Assembly: GCA_024169445.1 (NCBI GenBank)
Contig: JALKFA010000001.1
Location: forward strand, 186,001-250,000
Length of the DNA: 64,000 nucleotides
From: Buttiauxella agrestis ATCC 33320
GTDB lineage: Bacteria; Pseudomonadota; Gammaproteobacteria; Enterobacterales; Enterobacteriaceae
Direction of reading: 5' to 3'
Below the pieces are notes generated by a model. The model was given only the letters and a program-made list of their open reading frames with translations. It searched no databases and was not told where the DNA came from. The translations under genes and the position numbers were made by a program. How positions within the stretch are numbered: the stretch's first letter is position 1; every line of letters starts with the position of its first letter. This document shows positions 47,496 through 56,583 of this stretch, piece by piece.

Positions 47496-47514
47496 GTACC
47501 TCCTCGCTTTCAAC

Positions 47515-47550
47515 GTTGATGATTATTGGCGTAATATGAGGAAAGTTAAA
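47515..47550 (-). promoter_or_regulatory. Predicted sgrS promoter
   Basis: On the minus strand TTTAAC (47550-47545) and AATAAT (47527-47522) are 17 bp apart, with a start predicted near 47514. It lies 32 bp from the divergent sgrR start, as expected for an SgrR-activated promoter. Confidence 0.6.
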
Positions 47551-47581
47551 TTGATGAGTTTCTGCCGGGAGTTCCTCTTTT

Positions 47582-49261
47582 ATGTCGTCTGGTCGTCTGC
47601 AACAACAGTTCATCCGTTTGTGGCAAAACTTTGAAGGTAAGCCGCAAGAAACGACGTTGAATGATTTGGCCGATTTGCTGAATTGCTCCCGCCGCCATAT
47701 GCGTACATTGCTTAGCGCGATGCAGGAAAAGGGCTGGCTGAGCTGGAAAGCGGAAGTCGGACGCGGCAAGCGTTCACAGCTTGAGTTCTTGTATACCGGC
47801 CTTGCGCTCCAGCAACAGCGCGCCGAAGACCTTCTTGAGCAGGACAGGATTGACCAACTGGTGCAGATAGTCGGCGATAAAGCTGCCGTGCGCCAAATGC
47901 TGATTTCTCACCTTGGGCGCAGCTTCCGGCAAGGGCGGCATATTCTGCGCGTTCTCTACTATCGCCCGTTACTCAATCTGTTGCCAGGTTCCGCTTTACG
48001 TCGTTCAGAAACGCATATTGCCCGGCAAATTTTCAGCGGACTGATCCGTATAAATGAGGAAAATGGGGAACTGGAAGCGGATATTGCGCACCACTGGCAA
48101 CAAATATCCCCATTACACTGGCGTTTTTATCTGCGCCCCGGCATTCATTTTCACCATGGCCGTGAGCTGGATATGCTGGATGTGACGACGTCCCTGCAAC
48201 GCATCAGCTTTTTGCCGCTGTATACGCATATCACGGAAATTACTTCTCCGACGGCCTGGACGCTGGATATTAAGCTCTCACAGCCCGATAACTGGCTGCC
48301 GTGGTTGCTGGGTAGCGTTAACGCGATGATCCTGCCGCGCGAATGGCAAACTTTAAGCCATTTCTCCCGCCAGCCAGTCGGCACCGGTCCCTATTCGGTG
48401 GTGCGCAATAATACTAACCAGCTGAAAATTCAGGCCTATGACGATTACTTTGGTTATCGCGCATTAATTGACGAAGTGAATTTCTGGGTGCTGCCGGACA
48501 TTGGTGAAGAGGTCAGTTGTGCGGTGCAATTATCGGGAATGCCCGACAGCGAGAAAGCCGTCGAAAGCCGCCTTGAAGAAGGCTGCTACTACATTTTATT
48601 TGATAACCGCTCAAGCGCCGGCAGCAATAAAGAAGTACGCCGCTGGCTCAGTCATGTGCTGGCACCAATTCATCTGCTGTATAGCGCGGGCGAGCAAAAC
48701 CAGCAGTACTGGTTCCCGGCTTACGGACTGCTGCCACGCTGGCACCACACGCATCCACAACCAGCCGTCGAAAAACCGGCCGGGCTGGAATCCGTGACGC
48801 TGACGTTTTATCGCGATCACGTCGAACATCGGGTAATCAGCAAAGTGATGGAAGAATTGCTGGCACGTGTTGGCGTAAAACTGGTGGTGCAAGAAGTCAG
48901 TTATGAAGAGTGGCATCAGGGCGATGCCGTCAGCGATATCTGGCTCAATAGCGCGAATTTCACCCTGCCGTTAGAGTTTTCGCTTTACTCGCATCTTTAT
49001 GAAGTGCCGCTGATTCAAAAGTGCATTGCTATCGACTGGGAAACGGATACCCGCAACTGGCATAACGGCGAGCTTTCTCTGCCTGAGTGGTGCCAGAACC
49101 TGGTTGAAAACAATGATATTTTACCGTTAATCCACCACTGGCTACGCATCGAAGGGCAACGCAGTATGCGTGGTGTGCGTATGAACACACTGGGATGGTT
49201 TGACTTTAAATCGGCGTGGTTTGCCCCACCGGAGCCACCCCCCCTGCGGCTTGAAATATGA
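47582..49261 (+). CDS. sgrR: Transcriptional regulator SgrR
   Basis: 559 residues (E. coli 551). An N-terminal DNA-binding domain (about 1-115, with S-R-R-H-M-R-T-L-L) is joined to a domain like the extracellular solute-binding protein family 5 (about 160-540). SgrR senses sugar-phosphate stress and activates sgrS, transcribed divergently. The conserved C-terminus ends [10 protein letters not shown]. The following P-P-L-R-L-E-I comes from an ERIC end fused to the gene. The ATG at 47582 gives M-S-S-G-R-L-Q-Q-Q, which matches E. coli. Confidence 0.96.
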   Translation: MSSGRLQQQFIRLWQNFEGKPQETTLNDLADLLNCSRRHMRTLLSAMQEKGWLSWKAEVGRGKRSQLEFLYTGLALQQQRAEDLLEQDRIDQLVQIVGDKAAVRQMLISHLGRSFRQGRHILRVLYYRPLLNLLPGSALRRSETHIARQIFSGLIRINEENGELEADIAHHWQQISPLHWRFYLRPGIHFHHGRELDMLDVTTSLQRISFLPLYTHITEITSPTAWTLDIKLSQPDNWLPWLLGSVNAMILPREWQTLSHFSRQPVGTGPYSVVRNNTNQLKIQAYDDYFGYRALIDEVNFWVLPDIGEEVSCAVQLSGMPDSEKAVESRLEEGCYYILFDNRSSAGSNKEVRRWLSHVLAPIHLLYSAGEQNQQYWFPAYGLLPRWHHTHPQPAVEKPAGLESVTLTFYRDHVEHRVISKVMEELLARVGVKLVVQEVSYEEWHQGDAVSDIWLNSANFTLPLEFSLYSHLYEVPLIQKCIAIDWETDTRNWHNGELSLPEWCQNLVENNDILPLIHHWLRIEGQRSMRGVRMNTLGWFDFKSAWFAPPEPPPLRLEI

Positions 49262-49269
49262 CGGGTATA
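49239..49269. repeat. ERIC right-end fragment at the sgrR 3' end
   Basis: cccctgcggcttgaaatatg followed by acgggtata matches the right end of ERIC elements elsewhere in the window. It supplies the last seven codons and the stop of sgrR. The rest of the element is absent. Confidence 0.8.
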
Positions 49270-49311
49270 ATGCTTTCGAATCATTCACAAAGTTATTACA
49301 ATGCACGCGTT

Positions 49312-49394
49312 CTCAACGGGGTGCTAAGGCGAAAGTCTGGCTGAGATAATACCCGTCGAACCTGATCCGGATAACGCCGGCGAAGGGATTTGAG
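49312..49394 (+). promoter_or_regulatory. TPP riboswitch (THI element) of thiBPQ
   Basis: Contains the thi box words ggggtgc, ctgagat, acccg and gaacctgatccggataacgccggcgaaggga. The P1 stem pairs ctcaa (49312-49316) with ttgag (49390-49394). Thiamine pyrophosphate binding should lower thiBPQ expression. In E. coli this leader also accumulates as the short RNA SroA. Confidence 0.95.
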
Positions 49395-49412
49395 GCTCTA
49401 TTCTCAAATGTC

Positions 49413-49444
49413 CTTTGCCACCCCTAATTCTAAGAGGTGCAAAG
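49413..49444 (+). promoter_or_regulatory. Hairpin covering the thiB ribosome binding site
   Basis: ctttgccacc (49413-49422) can pair with ggtgcaaag (49436-49444) with one bulged C. This would bury the aagaggt ribosome binding site and the GTG start. It is a plausible translational expression platform for the riboswitch. Confidence 0.6.
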
Positions 49445-50427
49445 TGTTCAAAAAATTCCTGCCGTTGCTGGCACTGATCGCCGCCCCCGTTTTTGCCAAA
49501 CCCCTGCTGACTGTTTATACCTACGACTCCTTTGCTGCCGACTGGGGGCCAGGGCCTGCGGTGAAAAAAGCCTTTGAGGCTGACTGTAATTGCCAGCTGA
49601 AATTCGTGGCGCTGGAAGATGGCGTTTCGCTGCTCAACCGCCTGCGGATGGAAGGTAAAAACAGCAAAGCTGACGTGGTTCTGGGACTGGATAACAACCT
49701 TCTGGAAGCTGCCGCGCAGACTAAATTATTTGCGCCGAGCAAAACAGACATTAGCGCGTTGAAGATCCCTGGCGGCTGGACAAACGACACTTTCGTTCCC
49801 TTCGATTACGGCTATTTCGCTTTCGTCTACGATAAAAACAAACTGAAAAACCCACCGAAAAGCCTGAAAGAACTGGTCGAAAGTGACCAACAATGGAAAG
49901 TGATTTATCAGGACCCGCGCACCAGCACACCAGGCCTGGGCCTGCTGCTGTGGATGCAGAAAGTGTATGGCGATAAAACGCCTGAAGCCTGGGCAAAGCT
50001 TGCGAAGAAAACGGTCACCGTCACCAAAGGTTGGTCCGAGGCTTATGGCCTGTTCCTGAAAGGTGAAGGCGATTTAGTGATGAGCTACACCACCTCTCCG
50101 GCTTATCACATTATTGAAGAGAAAAAAGATAACTATGCTGCGGCTAATTTTAGCGAAGGGCATTATTTACAGGTGGAAGTGGCCGGACGCCTGGCATCCA
50201 GCAAGCAGCCTGAACTGGCTGAAAAATTCATGAAATTTATCACTTCACCGGGCTTCCAGAACACTGTGGCCACCGGCAACTGGATGTATCCGGTGACCGA
50301 TGTGAAATTGCCTGAAGGATTTAACGGGCTGGTCAAACCGAACAACACGCTGGAATACAGCGCCGCAGAAGTGTCTAAACAACGCGCCAACTGGATTAGC
50401 GAATGGCAACGCGCCGTCAGCCGCTAA
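49444..50427 (+). CDS. thiB: Thiamine-binding periplasmic protein ThiB (TbpA)
   Basis: 327 residues from a GTG at 49444 (V-F-K-K-F-L-P-L-L), as in E. coli. Ribosome binding site aagaggt lies 6 nt upstream. The signal peptide ends at P-V-F-A-K, and the mature solute-binding protein begins L-L-T-V-Y-T-Y-D-S-F. It delivers thiamine, TMP and TPP to the ThiPQ importer. Conserved ligand segments D-V-V-L-G-L-D-N-N, Y-Q-D-P-R-T-S-T-P-G and G-N-W-M-Y-P are present. The end overlaps thiP by 25 bp. The upstream ATG at 49390 is inside the leader and is rejected. Confidence 0.96.
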   Translation: MFKKFLPLLALIAAPVFAKPLLTVYTYDSFAADWGPGPAVKKAFEADCNCQLKFVALEDGVSLLNRLRMEGKNSKADVVLGLDNNLLEAAAQTKLFAPSKTDISALKIPGGWTNDTFVPFDYGYFAFVYDKNKLKNPPKSLKELVESDQQWKVIYQDPRTSTPGLGLLLWMQKVYGDKTPEAWAKLAKKTVTVTKGWSEAYGLFLKGEGDLVMSYTTSPAYHIIEEKKDNYAAANFSEGHYLQVEVAGRLASSKQPELAEKFMKFITSPGFQNTVATGNWMYPVTDVKLPEGFNGLVKPNNTLEYSAAEVSKQRANWISEWQRAVSR

Positions 50428-52040
50428 TTCCCGGCTGGCTGATTCCAGGGCTATGTGCCGCCACACTGGTGGTAGCCGTAGCCCTGGCGGCTTTTATGGC
50501 GTTGTGGTTTAACGCGCCACAAACCGATATCCGTGCGCTGGTGCAGGATAGCTATTTGTGGCACGTGCTGCGTTTCTCTTTCTGGCAGGCGTTTCTCTCA
50601 GCAAGCCTTTCCGTGTTCCCGGCTATTTTCCTCGCTCGCGCCCTGTATCGCCGCCGCTTCCCTGGGCGCGTTGCGCTGTTACGCCTGTGCGCAATGACGC
50701 TGGTTCTGCCCGTGTTGGTGGCGGTATTCGGGATTCTGACAGTGTATGGGCGCGAAGGCTGGCTGGCCGTGTTGTGCGCAAGGCTTGGCATCGAATGGAG
50801 TTTCTCGCCTTACGGCCTGAAGGGCATTCTACTGGCCCACGTCTTTTTCAACTTACCGATGGCGACACGCCTGCTGCTACAGGCACTGGAAAATATCCCC
50901 AACGAACAACGCCAGGTTGCTGCGCAACTGGGCATGCAAGGCTGGAATTTCTTCCGTTTTGTCGAGTGGCCGTGGTTGCGCCGCCAAATTCTGCCCGCTG
51001 CGGCACTGATTTTTATGCTCTGTTTCGCAAGCTTTGCCACCGTGCTATCGCTGGGCGGCGGCCCGCAGGCGACCACTATCGAGCTGGCTATCTTCCAGGC
51101 GCTGAGTTACGACTACGACCCCGCACGGGCGGCTCTGCTCGCCATGGTGCAGATGGTTTGCTGTTTGGGTCTGGTGCTGATGAGCCAGCGGTTGAGCAGA
51201 GCCATTTCAGCCGGCGTCAGCCAAATGCAAAGCTGGCGTGATCCGCAAGATAACCTGCGCCGCAAACTGTGCGACGGGCTACTCATCACCCTTGCTCTCT
51301 TGCTGTTATTACCGCCGCTGCTGGCAGTAATCATTGATGGCATCAATAGTGGCTTTAACAGCGTGTTGTCGCAACCGGTACTGTGGCAGGCATTGTTTAC
51401 CTCATTAAGAATTGCGGTTGGCGCTGGGTTAATAAGCGTGGTCATCACGGTGATGTTGCTGTGGAGCTCGCGGGAATTGCGCCTGCGCAACCGCGCTTTT
51501 GCAGGCCAGGCGCTGGAGCTCAGCGGTATGTTGATTCTGGCGATGCCGGGTATCGTACTGGCGACCGGCTTTTTCCTGCTGCTCAATAACACCGTGGGCT
51601 TGCCGCAATCCGCCGATGGCATTGTGATTTTCACCAATGCGTTGATGGCGATTCCCTACGCGCTAAAAGTGCTGGAAAACCCAATGTTAGATGTCGCAGA
51701 ACGCTACAACAAGCTGTGCCAGTCGCTGAACATTACGGGCGTAAACCGTCTGCGTTACATTGAGTTGCGTGCACTCAAGCGCCCACTGGCACAAGCGCTG
51801 GCGTTTGCCTGCGTGCTGTCGATTGGCGATTTCGGCGTGGTGGCGTTGTTCGGCAATGAAGATTTCCGCACGTTGCCGTTTTATCTCTATCAACAAATTG
51901 GTTCATATCGCAGCCAGGATGGTGCAGTTACCGCGCTTGTCCTGCTGATACTGTGCTTTGCTTTATTCACATTGATTGAAAAACTTCCGGGACGCTATTC
52001 CCAAAATGATTCGGGTTGCAGGAAGGCGGCAAGTGAATGA
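50403..52040 (+). CDS. thiP: Thiamine ABC transporter permease ThiP
   Basis: 545 residues (E. coli 536), starting M-A-T-R-R-Q-P-L-I-P-G, as in E. coli. It is a fused dimer-type permease with two homologous halves, about six membrane segments each. Each half has an EAA-type loop that contacts ThiQ, one of them E-Q-R-Q-V-A-A-Q-L-G near residue 167. The normal end is near L-I-E-K-L-P-G-R. The last 14 residues (Y-S-Q-N-D-S-G-C-R-K-A-A-S-E) and the stop are encoded by an ERIC element. In E. coli the thiP end overlaps thiQ, so the element has also separated the two genes. Confidence 0.96.
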   Translation: MATRRQPLIPGWLIPGLCAATLVVAVALAAFMALWFNAPQTDIRALVQDSYLWHVLRFSFWQAFLSASLSVFPAIFLARALYRRRFPGRVALLRLCAMTLVLPVLVAVFGILTVYGREGWLAVLCARLGIEWSFSPYGLKGILLAHVFFNLPMATRLLLQALENIPNEQRQVAAQLGMQGWNFFRFVEWPWLRRQILPAAALIFMLCFASFATVLSLGGGPQATTIELAIFQALSYDYDPARAALLAMVQMVCCLGLVLMSQRLSRAISAGVSQMQSWRDPQDNLRRKLCDGLLITLALLLLLPPLLAVIIDGINSGFNSVLSQPVLWQALFTSLRIAVGAGLISVVITVMLLWSSRELRLRNRAFAGQALELSGMLILAMPGIVLATGFFLLLNNTVGLPQSADGIVIFTNALMAIPYALKVLENPMLDVAERYNKLCQSLNITGVNRLRYIELRALKRPLAQALAFACVLSIGDFGVVALFGNEDFRTLPFYLYQQIGSYRSQDGAVTALVLLILCFALFTLIEKLPGRYSQNDSGCRKAASE

Positions 52041-52120
52041 AGACTGGGAACATAGAAAACTATGTTACCTGGATGAATGAAAGCAGCCAACACACCTGCA
52101 ACTTGAAGGATGAAGGGAAT
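51996..52120. repeat. ERIC/IRU element between thiP and thiQ
   Basis: tattcccaaaatgattcggg at the left and acttgaaggatgaagggaat at the right are inverted ends, with a diverged core gactgggaacatagaaaactatgttacctgg. Left part is translated as the ThiP tail. The right end supplies two bases of the thiQ ATG. Length is about 125 bp. Confidence 0.9.
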
Positions 52121-52823
52121 GCTAACGCTAACTGATGTAACCTGGCTCTATCACCATTTGCCGATGCGTTTTTCGATGAAGATTCACGCTGGAGAACGCG
52201 TTGCAGTACTGGGGCCTAGCGGCGCGGGGAAAAGTACGCTGCTCAGTTTGATTGCCGGGTTTCTGACGCCCGCCAGCGGGCAGATTATGCTGCATGGCGA
52301 AGACCATACCCGCACGGCTCCCGCGCAACGTCCGGTTTCAATGCTCTTCCAGGAGAACAACCTTTTCACGCATCTGACGGTGCGGCAAAACATTGGCCTG
52401 GGGTTGAATCCTGGCCTGAAGCTCAATGCCACACAACAGGAACGGCTGAAAACGATTGCCGGGCAAATGGCGATCGGCGAATTGCTCGACCGCCTGCCTT
52501 CGCAGCTTTCTGGCGGCCAGCGGCAACGTGTCGCCCTCGCCCGTTGCCTGGTGCGCGAACAACCTATTTTACTGCTGGATGAACCATTTTCGGCACTCGA
52601 CCCAGCGCTGCGCCAGGAAATGCTCCAGTTGCTTGATGACTTATGCCGACAGCAACAACTGACGCTAATCATGGTGTCACACAGTATTGAAGATGCGGCG
52701 CGGATAGCCGAAAGAAGCCTGGTGGTGGTCGATGGCCGTATCGCCTGGGATGGCGACACAGCGACCTTATTGAGCGGAGAAGCCAGCGCGTCTGCGTTAT
52801 TGGGGATAAATGTTAGGAATTAA
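52119..52823 (+). CDS. thiQ: Thiamine ABC transporter ATP-binding protein ThiQ
   Basis: 234 residues from the ATG at 52119 ([10 protein letters not shown]), matching E. coli. An ATG three codons upstream is also in frame and lies nearer to the ERIC end. Walker [10 protein letters not shown] is at 32-40, the ABC signature L-S-G-G-Q at 130-134 and the Walker B L-L-L-D-E-P near 151-156. It powers thiamine import with ThiBP. The preceding ERIC element replaces the usual gene overlap. I see only a modest ribosome binding site (gaagg) within the ERIC end. It converges with yabI with a 4-bp overlap. Confidence 0.95.
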   Translation: MLTLTDVTWLYHHLPMRFSMKIHAGERVAVLGPSGAGKSTLLSLIAGFLTPASGQIMLHGEDHTRTAPAQRPVSMLFQENNLFTHLTVRQNIGLGLNPGLKLNATQQERLKTIAGQMAIGELLDRLPSQLSGGQRQRVALARCLVREQPILLLDEPFSALDPALRQEMLQLLDDLCRQQQLTLIMVSHSIEDAARIAERSLVVVDGRIAWDGDTATLLSGEASASALLGINVRN

Positions 52824-53593
52824 TGTTGCCCGGTAAGCACTTTCCATAAAATGCTACGGTAAATCGGCATCATCGGGTGCATCTGAATCGCGACAAAACT
52901 ACCAATCGCCAGCGCCGTTATGGCTGGTGCCAGCCAGTGCAAACGCGCTCGTGGTAAATATTTGGTCAAGCTGTCCTGACCCGCTTTACCGCTTCGCCAC
53001 CAGCGCCAGCACAACCATGCCGCCAGCCAGATAACCAACGCCACCAGCAACAACAGCCATTTAAAGCTGCCGCTTTGCATATCCGCAGGAATATCAATCG
53101 CCGCACCCGCCAGAATCCCCGGTAGAAAATAGATCGGCGGCCAGAAGATACAGCCAATAATATTCGGCACGATAAATTTAGAAACTGGCAGGTCTAACAT
53201 GCCCGCCACCATGGGTACCAGCGGGCGCGTCGGGCCAACAAAGCGGCCAACCAGGATGGTAAACATGCTGTGCTGATGCAGCGCATGTTCGGTTTTATCC
53301 AGCAGCGCCTTGTTCTTTTTCATAAACGACCAGCGATGCAACGGCGCTTTGAAACGCCCACCCAGCCAAAACGAAATCCAGTCCCCCAACAGGCAACCGA
53401 CAACCCCCGCAGCCCAGGCGTTATAGAAACCGACCTGGCCGCCGCCAATTAGCGCACCCAAGCCTGCCATCATTACGGTACCCGGCAGGATAAGTCCGAC
53501 CAGCGCCAGTGATTCCAGGAAGGCCACCAGCATCACCGCAAAAAGCGAATATGCCACTGACTGAGTAATAAAGTGTTCCAGCAAAGCTTCCAT
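52820..53593 (-). CDS. yabI: DedA-family membrane protein YabI
   Basis: 257 residues (E. coli 254). A polytopic DedA/SNARE-associated protein with the family signature [14 protein letters not shown] near residue 120 and re-entrant hydrophobic segments. DedA proteins flip or recycle polyprenyl phosphate and other lipids and support membrane homeostasis. YabI itself is one of several redundant members. The stop overlaps that of thiQ. It is transcribed in the same direction as araC, which lies 87 bp upstream. Confidence 0.94.
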   Translation of the reverse strand: MEALLEHFITQSVAYSLFAVMLVAFLESLALVGLILPGTVMMAGLGALIGGGQVGFYNAWAAGVVGCLLGDWISFWLGGRFKAPLHRWSFMKKNKALLDKTEHALHQHSMFTILVGRFVGPTRPLVPMVAGMLDLPVSKFIVPNIIGCIFWPPIYFLPGILAGAAIDIPADMQSGSFKWLLLLVALVIWLAAWLCWRWWRSGKAGQDSLTKYLPRARLHWLAPAITALAIGSFVAIQMHPMMPIYRSILWKVLTGQH

Positions 53594-53680
53594 AAATCAT
53601 CCGTCAAGTAACGAGTTGGCGATTCTCCTGAGTGTGATGAGAGGCGTCAAGCCAAGTTTTGTTTGACCCAATTATAGTAA

Positions 53681-54526
53681 TCATTCACATCCTGCACGAA
53701 ACTCACTCGGGCTGGCACCCGTACATTTCTTAAAGACGCGCGAAAAATAGAGCTGATCTTCAAAACCGACATTACGCCCTACGCTGGCAATTGGCATACG
53801 AGTGGTGCTCAGCAACAATTTGGCCTGAAGAATGCGTTGATCCTCACGCCAGCTCAACACACTGACACCCAGTTGCTGGCGGAACAAATGCGACAAGCGT
53901 GACGGCGACAAACAGACGTGCTGCGCAACGCTGGCAATATCAAAATGGTGATCGGCCAGATGGTCGCTGATGTACTGGCAAGCATCGCGGACGCGGTTAT
54001 CCAGCGGTGGATTGAGTGATGCGTTCAGCACTTCCATGCGCCGTAACAGTAGTTGCTCTAACAGGTTAATCGCCAGCAATTCGGCATAGCGCCCTTCCGC
54101 CTGTCCGGCTTCAATAATTTGCCCAAACAACTGGGAAAAACTTTGTTGGTGGGCGTCATCCGGGCGGAAAAAACCGGTGTGTGCGAAGATAGGATCCCAG
54201 TTTAACCACTCCTGCCAATAAGCCCGTGGGCGGAAGTAAACCCACTGGTGATACCACTCTTTGCTGTCCGGTGCGCGGCCATAGTGGTGCACTTCCCCCG
54301 GTGGAAACAGCAGAATATCCCCAGGGCGGCAGACATAGTTTTTCCCCTGGTTATTGATAACCCCTTCACCCCGCACCGTTAAATTCAGGATGTAACCTTT
54401 CATTCCTAATGGCCGGTCGATGAAAAAATCCAAAGGCCCTTCAGCTTCTATCGGCGTTAATCCGGCGACTAAGTGGGCGTTAAAAGAGTACCCCGGCAAC
54501 AAGGGATCATTTTGCAATTCAGGCAT
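53681..54526 (-). CDS. araC: Arabinose operon regulator AraC
   Basis: 281 residues from the ATG at 54526 ([10 protein letters not shown]), against 292 in E. coli; the tail is cut short after F-R-A-G-C-E. The N-terminal cupin dimerisation and arabinose-binding domain spans about 1-165, with the N-terminal arm and R-P-L-G-M-K-G-Y. Two helix-turn-helix motifs lie at about 195-220 and 245-270, followed by the family end [15 protein letters not shown]. It represses and activates araBAD depending on arabinose. It is divergent from araB. Confidence 0.96.
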   Translation of the reverse strand: MPELQNDPLLPGYSFNAHLVAGLTPIEAEGPLDFFIDRPLGMKGYILNLTVRGEGVINNQGKNYVCRPGDILLFPPGEVHHYGRAPDSKEWYHQWVYFRPRAYWQEWLNWDPIFAHTGFFRPDDAHQQSFSQLFGQIIEAGQAEGRYAELLAINLLEQLLLRRMEVLNASLNPPLDNRVRDACQYISDHLADHHFDIASVAQHVCLSPSRLSHLFRQQLGVSVLSWREDQRILQAKLLLSTTRMPIASVGRNVGFEDQLYFSRVFKKCTGASPSEFRAGCE

Positions 54527-54559
54527 CAATAAGCTCACTTTTCAATTGAGTCACAGAAA

Positions 54560-54581
54560 CAATTTGTCCATATCCGTGCTA
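54560..54581. promoter_or_regulatory. araO2-like operator in the araC leader
   Basis: caatttgtccatatccgtgcta aligns with the E. coli araO2 half-site (caattgtccatattgcatca), located just upstream of the araC start. It would pair with araI1 for the repressing DNA loop. Confidence 0.65.
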
Positions 54582-54738
54582 TTCCTTGCCAGGACAACAC
54601 TGTCTGAACCGTAAACCGTCAGATTTTCATCATAAAGCCGCAACTTACCTGAACCGGTGCTTTTTACCTGGCAATCGAGGGCTTTTGTGAAGATAACCAA
54701 AGTGTTTATAAAAGTAGCAGAAATGTCCACATCGATTA

Positions 54739-54754
54739 TTTGCGGAGCGTCACA
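54739..54754. promoter_or_regulatory. CRP site of the ara control region
   Basis: TTTGC-GGAGCG-TCACA aligns with the CRP site of E. coli araBAD (flanks cgattatttgc and gtcacacttc are conserved). It lies between the divergent genes. Confidence 0.75.
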
Positions 54755-54767
54755 CTTCTCAACGGCA

Positions 54768-54831
54768 CAGCACATTTCTCCATAACTTCAGCGAATACGA
54801 CCTGACTGTTTTCCGGCATAAAAACTAATGT
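54768..54831 (+). promoter_or_regulatory. araI1/araI2 and araBAD core promoter
   Basis: Two direct AraC half-sites, cagcacatttctccata (54768-54784) and cagcgaatacgacctga (54789-54805), start 21 bp apart as in E. coli. The I2 site overlaps the -35 hexamer CTGACT (54802-54807). After an 18-bp spacer comes the -10 TAATGT (54826-54831). Both half-sites begin CAGC, where E. coli has TAGC. Confidence 0.8.
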
Positions 54832-54866
54832 CATTTGCATAGATAACCAGGTCAGGGAGTTAAAAA

Positions 54867-56573
54867 ATGTCGATTGCGCTGGGCCTCGATTTTGGCAGTG
54901 ATTCAGTTCGCGCTTTAGCCGTAGATTGTGAAAGCGGTGCCGAACTGGCGACAAGCGTGGAATGGTATCCGCGCTGGCAAGAAAGCCAATATTGCGATGC
55001 CGCCAATAACCAATTTCGCCACCATCCACGGGATTACATTGAATCCATGGAGCAGGCGGTAAAAACCGTTCTCGCAGAACTGACCGCTGAACAACGCGCC
55101 CGAGTTTGTGGCATTGGCGTCGACAGCACCGGCTCAACTCCCGCGCCGATTGATGCTAACGGCCATGTTCTGGCGCTGACGCCAGAGTTTGCCGACAACC
55201 CCAACGCCATGTTTGTGCTGTGGAAAGACCACACTGCCGTTGAAGAAGCCGAAGCGATTACTCGCTTGTGCCACCAGCCCGGGAAAAATGACTATTCCCG
55301 TTACATCGGCGGTATTTATTCCAGCGAATGGTTCTGGGCAAAAATCCTGCACGTCACACGCGCTGACCCAAAAGTGGCACAGGCTGCGGTGTCGTGGATT
55401 GAACTGTGTGACTGGGTTCCGGCGCTGCTTTCCGGCACTACTCGCCCGCAAGATATTCGCCGTGGCCGCTGTAGTGCCGGGCATAAATCTTTGTGGCATG
55501 AAAGCTGGGGTGGCCTGCCTCCGGCCAGTTTCTTTGATGAATTAGATCCGTTGATTAACCAGAATCTGGATTACCCGATGTTCAGCGAAACCTGGACTGC
55601 GGATATTCCGGTCGGCACGCTTTGCTCTGAATGGTCTGAGCGTCTTGGCCTGCCACAAAACGTGGTGATTTCCGGTGGTGCGTTTGACTGCCATATGGGT
55701 GCCGTTGGCGCGGGTGCACAGCCCAACACGCTGGTGAAAGTGATTGGCACCTCGACTTGCGACATTTTGATTGCCGACAAACCGACCGTTGGCGAGCGCG
55801 CAGTGAAAGGAATTTGTGGGCAAGTCGACGGCAGCGTGGTGCCCGATTTTATTGGTCTTGAAGCCGGGCAATCGGCATTTGGTGATATCTACGCCTGGTT
55901 TGGACGCGTATTGGGTTGGCCGCTGGAACAACTGGCGCAACAGCACCCTGAACTACGTGAACAAATTAATGCCAGCAAGAAGCAATTGCTGCCCGCACTG
56001 ACGGAAGCCTGGGCGAAAAACCCTTCACTTGAGCATCTGCCAGTGGTGCTCGACTGGTTTAATGGCCGCCGCACCCCAAATGCCAATCAGCGTCTGAAAG
56101 GCGTAATTACCGATTTGAACCTTGCCACCGATGCGCCAGCGCTGTTCGGCGGGCTGATTGCCGCTACCGCATTTGGTGCCCGCGCGATCATGGAGTGTTT
56201 CACTGAACAAGGGATCCCGGTCACCAACGTGATGGCGCTTGGCGGGATCGCCCGTAAATCCCCCGTGATCATGCAGGTGTGCTGTGATGTGCTGAATCGC
56301 CCATTGCAGATCGTCGCTTCGGATCAGTGTTGTGCATTAGGCGCGGCCATTTTTGCCGCCGTTGCCGCAGGCGTTCACCAGGATATTTCCACCGCGCAAC
56401 AAGCGATGGCCAGCCAAATCGAAAACACCTTGCAGCCTATCCCGCAACGCGCCGAACGCTTTGAACAACTTTACCGCCGTTATCAGCAGTGGGCTGTTAG
56501 CGCCGAACAACATTATCTCCCTTCAGCCCCCGCAGCGGTGACTCCCGCAGCCCAGGCCACAGTGACCCATTAA
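54867..56573 (+). CDS. araB: Ribulokinase
   Basis: 568 residues (E. coli 566). An FGGY-family carbohydrate kinase that phosphorylates L-ribulose to L-ribulose 5-phosphate. The phosphate-1 motif L-D-F-G-S-D-S-V is at 7-14. The substrate pocket D-W and adenosine motif G-G-I-A-R-K-S-P near 448-455 are conserved, as is G-V-D-S-T-G-S-T-P. The C-terminal 15 residues are Ala/Pro-rich. It is the first gene of araBAD, 10 bp before araA. Confidence 0.98.
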   Translation: MSIALGLDFGSDSVRALAVDCESGAELATSVEWYPRWQESQYCDAANNQFRHHPRDYIESMEQAVKTVLAELTAEQRARVCGIGVDSTGSTPAPIDANGHVLALTPEFADNPNAMFVLWKDHTAVEEAEAITRLCHQPGKNDYSRYIGGIYSSEWFWAKILHVTRADPKVAQAAVSWIELCDWVPALLSGTTRPQDIRRGRCSAGHKSLWHESWGGLPPASFFDELDPLINQNLDYPMFSETWTADIPVGTLCSEWSERLGLPQNVVISGGAFDCHMGAVGAGAQPNTLVKVIGTSTCDILIADKPTVGERAVKGICGQVDGSVVPDFIGLEAGQSAFGDIYAWFGRVLGWPLEQLAQQHPELREQINASKKQLLPALTEAWAKNPSLEHLPVVLDWFNGRRTPNANQRLKGVITDLNLATDAPALFGGLIAATAFGARAIMECFTEQGIPVTNVMALGGIARKSPVIMQVCCDVLNRPLQIVASDQCCALGAAIFAAVAAGVHQDISTAQQAMASQIENTLQPIPQRAERFEQLYRRYQQWAVSAEQHYLPSAPAAVTPAAQATVTH

Positions 56574-56583
56574 GGACATAACG

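Larger units (their letters stand above)
47143..47514 (-). ncRNA. sgrS: SgrS small RNA, interrupted by an ERIC element
   Basis: The 3' part matches E. coli SgrS: gtgtgactgagaattggtg (complement of 47183-47201) is the ptsG-pairing segment, followed by the terminator gccagcag-agttttac-tgctggc plus T-run ending near 47143. The 5' end is inferred from a promoter (TTTAAC at 47550-47545, 17 bp, AATAAT at 47527-47522) and the sequence gttgaaagcgaggaggt, which aligns with the E. coli SgrS start. The 124-bp ERIC lies about 20 nt into the RNA, so the predicted length is about 370 nt against 227 nt in E. coli. SgrS blocks ptsG and manXYZ translation with Hfq during sugar-phosphate stress. Confidence 0.8.
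54527..54866. other. araC-araB divergent control region
   Basis: About 340 bp with no gene, holding the araO2-like site, the CRP site, araI1/I2 and both promoters. The part between 54600 and 54690 has little visible similarity to E. coli araO1. Confidence 0.85.
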
